Under the pieces are notes generated by a model, which was not told where the DNA came from, made no database searches, and saw only the letters and a list, made by a program, of their open reading frames with translations. From contig NC_090445.1 in assembly GCF_031143425.1 (NCBI RefSeq), positions 1,580,478,049 to 1,580,542,048 on the forward strand: a DNA stretch of 64,000 nucleotides, in the 5' to 3' direction. The number at the start of each line of letters is the position of its first letter. Position 1 is the first letter of the stretch. Of this stretch, positions 55,561-64,000 are shown piece after piece. Source of the DNA: Pleurodeles waltl. Its lineage: Eukaryota > Chordata > Amphibia > Caudata > Salamandridae. The translations under genes were made by a program, and so were the position numbers.

Positions 55561-58024
55561 CACCATGGTTGGTGGTGGGGGCTCCGAATGAGTCCCAGCA
55601 CCATGCCTCCTGTCCTTCCTGTCTGCTGGTGCAGTCCCCTTGCCCTTCCTGTCAGCAGCTGGGGTTTGCCCCTTGCCCTTCCCTGTAGCAGCTGGTGGTG
55701 CCTCCTTGCCCTTCCCTATAGCAGCTGGTGGGGCCTCCTTGCCCTTCCTTGAAGCACCTGGTGCAGGCACCCTTTCAATGTGGCTGCCTGGTGCCCGGGA
55801 ACCTCTCCCACCTGCAGTAGCTGTCGACAGTACTGTGGTCGTGGACTGGGTGGTTGAGGTGCATGCGTGGGTTCTGACCACCCTGGCCTGATGTTAAGGA
55901 CGGGGGGAGTGGTAGGGAAGAGGTCAACGGTGGAGAGGAAAAGCTTCTTAGGGACATTGGGGCGGGAAGCGGGTGAAGGTTTGGGAGTGGAGGAAGAGGA
56001 AGTGTTTGTAGGAGGTGTCTTTCTGCTGATTTTGGGTGCAGGTGCATGGGCTGGATGCTCTTGTGAGGTAGATGGCTGTTGGGTGTCTGAATGCTTGCGT
56101 TTGGGTACTTTGGGAGGAGGGGGCACTGACATAGTGGGAGAGGACACAGGGGACGTGTGCATGGATGTGGGGGTGGTGACTGCCAATGAGGGGGCGTGTA
56201 CTGATAGGCTTGATGGTGGTAGTGGATGAGGATGTAGTGCATGCAAGTGTGAGTGTAGACGCTACTGGGAGGGAGGTGGACGAGGAGGAGGAGGGGGACA
56301 CAGTGGAGGCAGTGGATGTTGTTATGTCTGCATCTGGATGGTGTTTGTGTGAGTGCCTGTGGGATGATGTGTGTTGCTTGTGTTTGCCTGAACCACTCCT
56401 GTGTGTTGTCCTGTGTGCATGCTCATCTGCCTGTGTGCTTGGAATAGGTTGGGGTTGAGGGGAATGGGATTGGGTAGAGGAAGTTGGAGGGGTGAGGCTA
56501 GAAACAGGGACAATGGCTGCTATCAGGGAGGAGGCCAGAGCCTGGATTGATCTCTGTTGGGCCACCATGCCTGAGTGAAAGCCCTCCAGGAATGCATTTG
56601 TCTGTTGCAAATGGCCTGCCAGCCCCTGGATGGCATTCACAATGGTTGACTGCCCAACAGAGATGGATAGCAGCAGGTCAATAGCCTCCTCACTCAGGGC
56701 AGCAGGGCTAACTGGGTCAGGGCCTGAGGTGCTCAACCTCCTGGGTGAGTAGACACGGGAAACACGCTGAAGGGCTGCTAGGAGGGCTGTGCTGGTACGG
56801 GGTGGTTGCTGTACCTGTAGTTGGGGTGGTTACAGAGGTATCCGCCACCACCAGGGAGCTTCCATCGGAGGAGGTATCACTGTCCGAACTGTCCCCTTCA
56901 GTCTCCGCTGTGGTGCTCCCCTCACCCTCGGTCCCACTGGTGCCTTCACCGTCGGTGGATTCGGCCTCCTGGGACCTGTGGAATGCAGCTCTCCCCGTTG
57001 CCGGTGCCTCTGCTTCTTCGCCAGATGATGCTAATGCACATAAGGACAGGGTGACAAAACAAAAAGGGGTGCGGGGAGACAAAGGATACACTTGGTCAAT
57101 GGCTGCAACAGCACCACCATTAGCGTACATGACACACACACACAGGTAATAGCCCTTCGCATTAGGCAATGCACTAACAGTCACAATGCTAGTCACCAGC
57201 CCATGGACAGAGACACCTAACGCCAATTGCAGCCTACCTGAGACCCACAGACCCCTGCCCAGTAGAGGATGCCTAGCTTAGTTGGAGGAAGTTTACATCA
57301 GACCCTGCCCAACATGGGACCTACCCTGCAATGTCTGGCCTGGCCTAGGGGCACCCACAGGCCCAAATCCCTCACCTGGATGCCACCCCACCACGCGCAA
57401 GTAGTATATTGGGGCACTGTACTCACCCCCTTGTGGCTGCTGTGATGCCCCCAAGCGCCCATCCAGCTCCGGATAGGCCACCGCCAGTATGCAGGCCATC
57501 TGGGGGGTCAGGGTTCGATGTACACCCCTTCCTCATTGGGAGGCTATCCCCAGCTGGGCCTCCGCCGTCTTCCATGCCCAGTATCTCAGGTCCCCCCACC
57601 GTTTGCAACAGTGGGTGTTCCACATGCCATAGACCCCCAGGGTACGCACGTCCTTGGTGATGGCACGCAATATACCCTTTTTCTGATGGGCGCTGACCTG
57701 CAGAGAAATACACATAGAAAAAGGTATCAGTCAGACCGTCCTGCCTGTTACACTCATGGCCCACCATAACCCTCACATCCCCTTACGCATTGGCCACCAT
57801 ACATGCAGCACGCTGCCCAGGGTCCTTCCACCAACCCCCCCCACACGAGGCCCTCACACACACCACTCCTTGCATTCATGCCCCATGCATCGTGCTCAGA
57901 GTGTACTCACCTGTTGGTCTGGAGGCCCATACAGCATTTGGTACTGGGGTAGGACCCCATCCACCGGTCTCTCCAACTCCGCCATGGTGAAGGCAGGGGC
58001 CCTTTCCCAAGTGACACGAGCCAT
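55555..58024 (-). pseudogene. Harbinger Myb/SANT-like accessory gene (three exons, broken)
   Basis: Exon 1 (58024-57911): the ATG opens 38 codons including ELERPVDGVLPQYQMLYGPP and ends at CAACAG/GTGAGT. Exon 2 (57697-57427): CTGCAG/GT opens VSAHQKKGILRAITKDVRTL and CCKRWGDLRYWAWKTAEAQL, the Trp-bearing Myb/SANT trihelix typical of Harbinger partner proteins, ending at GTGAGT. A frameshift or stop lies near 57533. Exon 3 starts at 57030 (ATTAG/CATCATC): an acidic E/S/T/D-rich stretch, a frameshift near 56780, then a helical segment (STIVNAIQGLAGHLQQTNAF), then a long S/T/P/H-rich tail with frameshifts. The 3' end is uncertain. Such proteins bind the transposon ends and bring the transposase into the nucleus. 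Confidence 0.8.
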
Positions 58025-58502
58025 GGTCAGTTCCAGACACAGGTCACAGCAGCACTTGCAGTGTAGGTCCTCTTCTGTTGAAGGTCAGGTAGCAAGTGAG
58101 TGAATAGATAGAAAATGGCGGTCATGTCTGCGGCGGTGCGTACTGTTACCGTCGGTGTACATCCCCATTGGCCACTGTAACCCAAAGAGCCCAATAGTAA
58201 CCAATGAGGAGTTGCGCGGCGGTTCTCGACCACCTCCGGCAACGGCGCACAACGGCGCACAACGTCAGCGGAATTACCTCTTTTCCACAAGTCCCTCCTA
58301 ACAGGACAGGCGGACACCAATTCAGGGGTCGGGACAGGCCATGGCACCTAACTGTGTCACAGTACACATAAGCACCCATTGGGCCTATCCAACAACATAC
58401 TGTAGCAGTCACAACATGCAATGAAGTGTAGTGTTTGGAAATTTGGGATCCTGACCAGCTGCTCACCGTTTTGCCCCCTAGATTGCAACCACTGCGGATG
58501 AA
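58025..58502. promoter_or_regulatory. Divergent promoter interval of Harbinger genes
   Basis: The interval separates the Myb-like ATG (58024, minus) and the transposase ATG (58503, plus). It contains CCACCTCCGGCAACGGCGCA and a duplicated AACGGCGCAC (about 58243 and 58253). No TATA box was confirmed for either direction. Confidence 0.5.
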
Positions 58503-59581
58503 TTGGAGATGGAGACATCCCCCGTGTACAGGCCCCTGGTGGACTTGGCAACAATGGAGGACAGGCACATTACCCTCACATATGGACTGGACAGGGCCAC
58601 AATCACAGAGCTGTGTGCCCAGTTGGAGCCTGGCCTGATATCTGCTATCCGTCAGCCCACCGGGATCCACCCTCTTGTGCAATTCCTATCTTTGCTCCAT
58701 TTCCTGGCAACTGGCTCCTTCCAAGTGGCAGTGGGCTTGGCAGCAGGAATGTTCTCAATAGTGCTGACCAGAGTGTTGTCTGCCCTTATTAAACACATGC
58801 GCAGCTACATCTCTTTCACTCAGGTGGAGGATTTGGCCACAGTGAAAGCTGATTTCTATGCAATGGGACATATCCCCAACATCATTGGGGCTATTGATGG
58901 TACACATATTGCATTTGTCCACCCCTGTAGAAATGAACAGGTGTTCAGAAATTGAAAGAGTTTTCACTCAATGAATGTGCAGATAGTGTGCCTAGCAGAG
59001 CAGTACATCTACCATGTCAAAGCAAAGTATCCTGGGTCTGTGCATGATGCCTTTATCCTGAGGAATAGCAGCATCCCATATGTGATGGCTCAACTCAAGA
59101 GGCACTGGGTGTGGCTAATAGGTGATCCCTGGTTCCTACCCAGTGGATGTTGGTGTATGGGTATGGTGTGGGCCATAATGGTTAGTGTGTGTCTAACAGT
59201 TGTCCCTCGATATTTGCAGGTTACTCTGGTTACCCCAACCTCTCATGGCGACTGACCCCTGTGCGTAATCCCAGGACAAGGGCAGAGGAACGTTACAATG
59301 AGGCACATGGGCAAACAAGAAGAATCATAGAGAGGAAATAAGGCCTCCTGAAGGCCAGGCTTCGTTGTCTCCATCTAACAGGTGGATCCCTGTACTAGTC
59401 ACCCAAGAAGGTCTGCCAGATCATTGTGGCATGCTGTATGTTGCACAACCTTGCTTTACGTCGACAAGTGCCTTTTCTGCAGGAGGGTGACGCTAGAGCT
59501 GGGCGTGTGGCAGCAGTGGACCCTGTGGACAGTGAAGATGAGGAGGCAGAGGATGAGGAAGAGGACACAGAAGTGCAATAA
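58503..59581 (+). pseudogene. Harbinger DDE transposase
   Basis: The ATG at 58503 opens a frame with LFHFLATGSFQ-like sequence (seen as LLHFLATGSFQVAVGLAAGM), IIGAIDGTHIAF (first catalytic Asp), SFHSMNVQIVCLAEQYIYHV and YPGSVHDAFILRNS. A 98-bp intron (59122-59219, G/GTGATC...TTTGCAG) is inferred because splicing restores LIGYSGYPNLSWRLTPV, the GDxGYP box with Asp replaced by Tyr. Then RAEERYNEAHG supplies the catalytic Glu, and VCQIIVACCMLHNLALRRQV and an acidic tail follow. Stops are at 58953 (TGA), 59339 (TAA) and 59396 (TAG). The spliced length of 327 codons fits DDE_Tnp_4 proteins. It is inactive as read. Confidence 0.88.
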
Positions 59582-60083
59582 TTCTACAATACTTCCAATG
59601 ACACACAGGTAGGACAGTGTAACTTCACTTTTAATTCACAGTTTTGTTTTTGACATTGTCACTGGCAGGCTGGTTTTCCCACTTCTATGGGCATTTACTG
59701 TACCCTTTGGCATCTCTATTTGCAGATATTTGTGCCCCACTATCACTCCTGGTGTGTTGACTGCAGCCAACTACAGGTCATTCCTATGTATACATTACTG
59801 TACAGTTGTATTGCAGTGTATAAAGCTTGTTAAACGAATACACAGTTCAATCGTTTGACAGACTCTATACTTGTATTTTTTAAAATGGTGTTTATTTAAG
59901 TGCTAATAAGTAGAGGGGGATGTGCAGTGGGCTGGGTTGATGGTGGAGGAATGTCCAGGATAGAGTCAAGTTTATGTGGATCACAGGTGCATTGTCCAGG
60001 TGCATTGTCCAAGGGGGCATAGGAAGGGGAGCAATGGCAGTTCAAGGTGGACAGAATGACAGGGTGAGACACAAGGGTGACAA
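59582..60083. other. Convergent 3' region between transposase and coiled-coil exon
   Basis: AT-rich, with ACATTACTGTACAGTTGTAT-like sequence, TTTTTTAAAATGG and two copies of GGTGCATTGTCCA near 59987 and 59999. It probably carries the 3' ends of both flanking transcripts. No gene is seen. Confidence 0.5.
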
Positions 60084-60919
60084 TCAGTAGAGTGTTATTT
60101 CCTGGCGGGGTCTTCGCAATAGTCTCTGGCTTCTGCCTGGCTCGCAGGGAACATTTGTGGGGTGGTTCTCCTTCTGCAGGGGGAGGGGTGCTGGTGGCCT
60201 GTTGGTCCCGTGGCGGGCCTCCTGTCCACTAGCGGCAGCGGAGGTGGAGGGCTGTTCCTCGGTTTGGCTAGTGGTAGGGTCCCGGTGGTGTGCCACTGCC
60301 TCCCTCATAGGGTTGGCCATGTCTGCCAGCACCCCTTCAGTGGTGACCAGGGTGGTGTTGATGTCCTTTAAGTCCTCCCAGATCCCCAGATACTATCGTT
60401 CCTGCAGCGGCTGGTTCTCCTGCAACTTGTCCCGTATCTGGCCCATCGTCTCCTGGGAATGGTGGTATGCTCCCAGGATCTTGGTGAGTGCCTCCTGGAG
60501 AGTCGGTTCCCTGGGACTGTCCTCCCCCTGTCGCACAGCAGTACCCCCAGCTTCCCTGTTGTCCTGTGCCTCTGTCCCCTGAACCGTGTGCCCACTACCA
60601 CTGACCCCAGGTCCCTGATCATCCTGTGTTTGTTGGGTGGCCTGGGGTCCCTGTAGTCGTGGACACACTGCTGATTGACGTGTCCTGGGGACAGAGGTAT
60701 GGGCCTGCTGGGTGGGTACTGTGCTGGTGTTTCCTGAGGGGGAGGCTCTGTGGTGGTATGGGACTGTGCCTGGGTTACAGACTGTCTAGAGAGATCCCTG
60801 ATGGACCAGGTTGGTCATCCAGATGCAGGCATCCAGATCTGCTGTCATCACTGTGGCCCTCTTCTGGGGGGGACTGAATGTTGCTGGCACCTCCTCTCCG
60901 GTGACATTGGCTGGGGGAC
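60084..60919 (-). pseudogene. Second Harbinger-associated exon, coiled-coil protein
   Basis: An acceptor CCCCACAG/GTCCCCC puts the exon start at 60919. After at least one frameshift (60690-60780) the frame reads ALTKILGAYHHSQETMGQIR, KLQENQPLQER, TAG, then YLGIWEDLKDINTTLVTTEG, VLADMANPMREAVAH and a basic QA-rich tail ending at 60084. The heptad-like helices suggest oligomerisation. It converges on the transposase and has the same orientation as the Myb-like gene. Upstream exons are not present in the window: the intron is interrupted by the element at 60979. It could be the tail of another Harbinger copy's Myb-like gene or a third gene of this element. Confidence 0.55.
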
Positions 60920-62029
60920 CTGTGGGGATGTAAATGCAGTGTTATTGTTTCTGCATGTGACATCTTGTGCATGGGTGTTGTTGGACCTGGCCCTTGTGGC
61001 AGGTTCACCCCCTGACTTTTTGCCAAGTTCATCCTATTTTTTCTGACCTCTCGGTGTTGGCTCTAGGACTCTGAGCACTTTATCACTGCTGATCCGTGCT
61101 AAAGTGTAGGTGATCTAAAGTTGGTATGATTGGCTTATACCTAATTGGTATATTTAATTTATCTATAAGTACTTTGTAAAGTGGTATCTCTATACCCAGG
61201 GCCTGTAAATTAAATGGTACTAGTGGGCCTGCAGCGCTGCTTGCGCCACCCACTGAAGTAGCCTTTCAAGCCTGTCTCAGGCCTACTAGCGCATGGCCTG
61301 TGTGCGCAGTTTCTGCCACAGGGACCTGGCATTTAAATTTACTTGCCAGGCCCAGAACTCCCCTTTTACTACATGTAAGTCACCCCTAAGGTACGCCCTA
61401 GCAAGCCCCATGGGCAGGGTGTCATGTATGTAGAAGGTAGGACATGTGCCAGGTTGCCTGGCCTGTCCTGGTAGTGACAAACAGCCTAACTTGGTGTCTC
61501 ACTGCTGTGAGTGCTGCCTTCTCATAGGATTGCATTAGAAATACCCTGCCTTATGTGTAAGGGGTATTGTCTGATTTATGAGGGGTAGCGTAGGCATGTA
61601 TGGTATGGTTGTAATGATGATAATAAATGCTGATTACTGGGGTAGGTGTATTTTTTATTACTATTACAGAAATGCCACTTCTCAAAAGTGCACATTTCTC
61701 TGTGCTTATGACTCTGGTGTTTTGCAGCTTGACCCCAATCCACATCTGGGCAGAGTGACAGTTGGGGCTTTGTGCATACTTTTCAGACAGCCTGTACACA
61801 GGGAGGGTGGAGGTGTTTCAAAGGTGCATCTGCATACTGAATAGTCTTCCTGGGCTGAGAGAAGAGAGAGGCGGGGCACACCTACATTTGTAAAGGCTGT
61901 GCCCTGGCCTCACACAGTAGGGTTGTTTACCCTCAACTGATGTTTGGAGCCTGTGCTGGAGGAGAGAGGAGACACTCCCAGAACCAGTTGTAACTCGTTG
62001 GAACCTCCTCTCCCCTTCCACTGTAATAC

Positions 62030-62060
62030 ACTGTAAAAACTGAGTATAAGTACAGGGGAG
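62030..62060 (+). promoter_or_regulatory. Candidate LTR core promoter (TATA box)
   Basis: GAGTATAAGTACAGG lies in the 5' part of the LTR-type element in sense orientation, with TATAAG at 62045. Position and sequence fit a U3 core promoter. No start site can be shown. Confidence 0.45.
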
Positions 62061-62390
62061 TTTTCCCCAGAATCTGGAGACTTTTTGAGACATTTTGGAA
62101 CTGGACACAGAAATGCTGGAAGGACTCACCAGGGAATGCCATGGACTGCTGCTGCTGTGCTGACCTGCTTGGTCACTGTAAGGACTTGCCACTTGCATGC
62201 ATCCTTGTTGTGCTGGCGTGTTACTGGGTCCCTCCACCTGTGGGCCTTTCTCCCTGAACTCTGCTCCCCAGGGCCCCTGACCCCTGCAACTCTGTCAAGC
62301 ACAAGGTTCGCTTCACATCTTCCCAAAAACTAGCGCTTTGGAATGCGCTGCATCTTTTCCCTAAACCACTTTGACAGCTCTCCTTAATTG

Positions 62391-62612
62391 CCCAAGAACA
62401 CCACCGCAGTCCGGGCTTATGACAACAGTAAAAGCGATGTATGAAGTGCTGCTGCCTTTTTAGGCCCAAGAACACCACCGCAGTCCGGGCTTATGACAAC
62501 AGTAAAAGCGATGTATGAAGTGCTGCTGCCTTTTTAGGCCCAAGAACACCACCGCAGTCCGGGCTTATGACAACAGTAAAAGCGATGTATGAAGTGCTGC
62601 TGCCTTTTTAGG
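62391..62612 (+). repeat. 74-bp minisatellite, three identical copies
   Basis: CCCAAGAACACCACCGCAGT starts at 62391, 62465 and 62539. Reading base by base I see no difference between units, so the amplification is recent. Confidence 0.93.
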
Positions 62613-62639
62613 AGTCACCGCCGTGAAGCGGGCTGGAAT

Positions 62640-63490
62640 TGGTGCAGTGCCGGAGTCAAGCTGCTTTCTGTGCCCCTGGGGCATGAGGAAAACGGCACAA
62701 CTGAAGATTGGAGCAAGCGCGTTCCTATCGTGCCCCCGGGGTGACGCGTGCTCCATGGAGTACTTTGGTGCCTGCCCTCTCGGAGGGCCGGGCGGGCCGC
62801 CGAGTGTGCTGAAGACGTTGGGCGGGGACGGAGGCCTCATCGAAGGCTCCCCGCCCCACCGGGCCCCTTTCGCCTTGCTCCAGGAAGGGCATGGGAGAAG
62901 GAAGTCTCTCCCTGCCCTACTGGAGCCCAAGGCCATTTTGCTGCAGGACCGCGGGCAGGGCGGAAGCCACATCGGAAGCCCCCCGCACCGCCGGTCCCTT
63001 TTGTGTGGCCCCTCGTGGGACGGGACCTGAATGTTGCCCCCTCTCGTTGTAGGGCCAGTTAAGGCCCGGGGGGGCCCTCAGTGACTGAGGTCCCCAGGAG
63101 GGGCCCATCATTAAAACAGAGGGGGTGGGTGGCGCCCCTCTCCTTCTGGGATCCCTGCCTGACCTTGGCCCCACTCCTGAGGGCCGGTGGACGCCCAGGG
63201 GTGCCCTCAGCGATCGTGGGCCCCAGAAGGGGCCCATCTGTAAAGCGGAGGGAGTGCGTGGTGCCCCCCTCCTCTCTAAAAGTAATTGCTTACCTTGGCC
63301 CCCCCTTGTGAGGGCCGGTGGAGGCCCAGGGGTGCTCCCAGCAATCGAAGGCCCCAGGAGGGGCCCATCAGTAATACAGAGGGGGTGCGTGCCACCTCCC
63401 TCTACCTCAGAGCTCACAGGAGGCTCCCGTTTTGTGCAGAGGAGCGCCTGGGGCCCCTTCTTCATTTTTTTGGCAGTGGAGGTGCCTTCA
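62640..63490 (+). repeat. GC-rich ~130-bp tandem repeat
   Basis: AGGGCCRGT(T/G)(A/G)AGGCCC landmarks occur at 63051, 63180 and 63311, with CCAGGAGGGGCCCATCA in each unit. A related but different pair (GGACGGAGGCCTCATCG and GGGCGGAAGCCACATCG) lies at 62822-62990. Frames on both strands through it are compositional. Confidence 0.75.
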
Positions 63491-64000
63491 TCTCAAACTA
63501 GACACTACTAAATGACAATATGTACAACAAAAGTTCTTTTTAGAGACTTTTATTGATTTATATGTTGCCTGCCTGTTTGATGATGTTTTCATATATGTGT
63601 GTAAATGTTCCTTTTATGGGCATAACATGCTAATATGTTTTTCTGACTTGCCATACATTTTATAATGTTCCTAATATGGGCGTTTATGATATTCTTATGA
63701 CAAGTGCTTTAGTGTAATAACGTGTTTCTGCTATGTTGCAGAATACTAAATAACCTGTGTGATATATGTGACTACTGCTAGTTTGCAGAGTTACTAATGT
63801 GTAACGTTCTGACAACTACTAAGGTAGCAGGAGCAGGATACTACTGATATGTGATGTTTGGTCTAATAATTGCGTTGTGTACAATACAGTATATTTTCAT
63901 ATAACTTGGTGTTGTCTTTCCTTTGTGGTGGGGATAGTGCGTCACATGTGTTGTGTGTGTTGTGCAAACGCTTTACACATTGCCTCCGGGTTAGGCCTGA
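63491..64000 (+). other. AT-rich tail region of the right-edge element
   Basis: No gene is seen. AT-rich DNA with TGTGTTGTGTGTGTTGTGCA near the end probably remains inside the LTR-type element. Confidence 0.45.

Larger units (their letters stand above)
53604..60978 (+). mobile_element. PIF/Harbinger DNA transposon (right end not seen)
   Basis: The element starts near 53604 with CATTACAACCCTGGTGGTCGG, then GGCGGT/ACCGCC-rich DNA. It holds a Myb/SANT-like gene (minus), a DDE transposase (plus) and a further minus-strand coiled-coil exon, plus three coding or subterminal minisatellites. A matching right terminal repeat is not found before 60979, where an LTR-type element begins. The right end is therefore either displaced beyond that insertion or lost. 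It may alternatively be two related Harbinger copies joined. All genes are damaged. Confidence 0.75.
60979..64000 (+). mobile_element. LTR-type element, partial, running off the right edge
   Basis: The start TGTTGGACCTGGCCCTTG is followed after 29 bases by CCCCCTGACTTTTTGCC (61008-61024), the same block at the same distance as in the 31714-34399 element. The body carries AATAAA near 61622, a TATAAG box at 62045 and two minisatellites. The sequence to the right edge (CTTTACACATTGCCTCCGGG) seems to belong to the same element. The end, any duplication and any internal genes are out of view. Its target was probably an intron of the Harbinger accessory gene. Confidence 0.6.

Overview
The window reads as repeat-packed DNA from a vertebrate with a very large genome. 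The mix of a full-length L1 LINE, a Ngaro-type tyrosine-recombinase retrotransposon, a PIF/Harbinger transposon with a Myb-like partner gene, GGCGGT-rich miniature elements, long LTR-type elements and several minisatellites fits a salamander, most likely a newt such as Pleurodeles. That species guess rests on general knowledge of newt repeats and was not tested by a search. I found no convincing host protein-coding gene and no rRNA or tRNA gene. Nearly all recognisable protein sequence belongs to decayed mobile elements.

Layout. 1-18 kb: mostly unassigned AT-rich DNA holding a cluster of strong hairpins around a C-rich minisatellite (1.9-2.6 kb), a 101-bp tandem repeat (3.7-4.3 kb), palindromic short elements (12.75-13.0 and 15.1-15.2 kb), a 127-bp near-perfect hairpin (14.4 kb), a GTGGATTGGA-type satellite (15.2-16.75 kb) and a decayed L1 reverse-transcriptase fragment (17.4-17.9 kb). 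18.06-25.0 kb: a structurally near-complete Ngaro element on the minus strand with split direct repeats (A1-gag-RT/RNase H-tyrosine recombinase-SGNH hydrolase-B1-A2-B2). 25-29.3 kb: unassigned. 29.4-30.7 kb: a second array of the satellite type seen at 15 kb, with its strands exchanged. 31.1-34.8 kb: a ~34-bp tandem repeat split by a 2,686-bp TG...CA element with a 5-bp target duplication. 34.8-43.7 kb: mostly unassigned, with a 15-bp TGACATCA array, GATC-centred palindromes, a dispersed-repeat copy and a decayed CR1/L2-like fragment.

43.7-53.6 kb is a three-level nest. An old L1 (43735-44005 and 51921-53603) was split by a younger full-length L1 (44016-51910, 10-bp target duplication GACTATGAAC). 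The younger L1 was then hit between ORF1 and ORF2 by a 1,003-bp Harbinger-like miniature element (48656-49658).

53.6-61 kb is a PIF/Harbinger element with a Myb/SANT-like gene on the minus strand and a DDE transposase on the plus strand, sharing a ~480-bp divergent promoter interval. A further minus-strand coiled-coil exon converges on the transposase. From 60979 to the right edge lies a second LTR-type element that runs out of the window.

How the parts work together. In each autonomous element the genes form a mobilisation module: Gag, RT, RNase H, recombinase and hydrolase in Ngaro; an RNA-binding ORF1 protein and endonuclease/RT in L1; a DNA-binding Myb-like protein plus a nuclease in Harbinger. 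All copies carry stop codons, frameshifts or lost catalytic residues, so none looks active as read. The dense GGCGGT motifs shared by the miniature element and the Harbinger end suggest a non-autonomous/autonomous pair.
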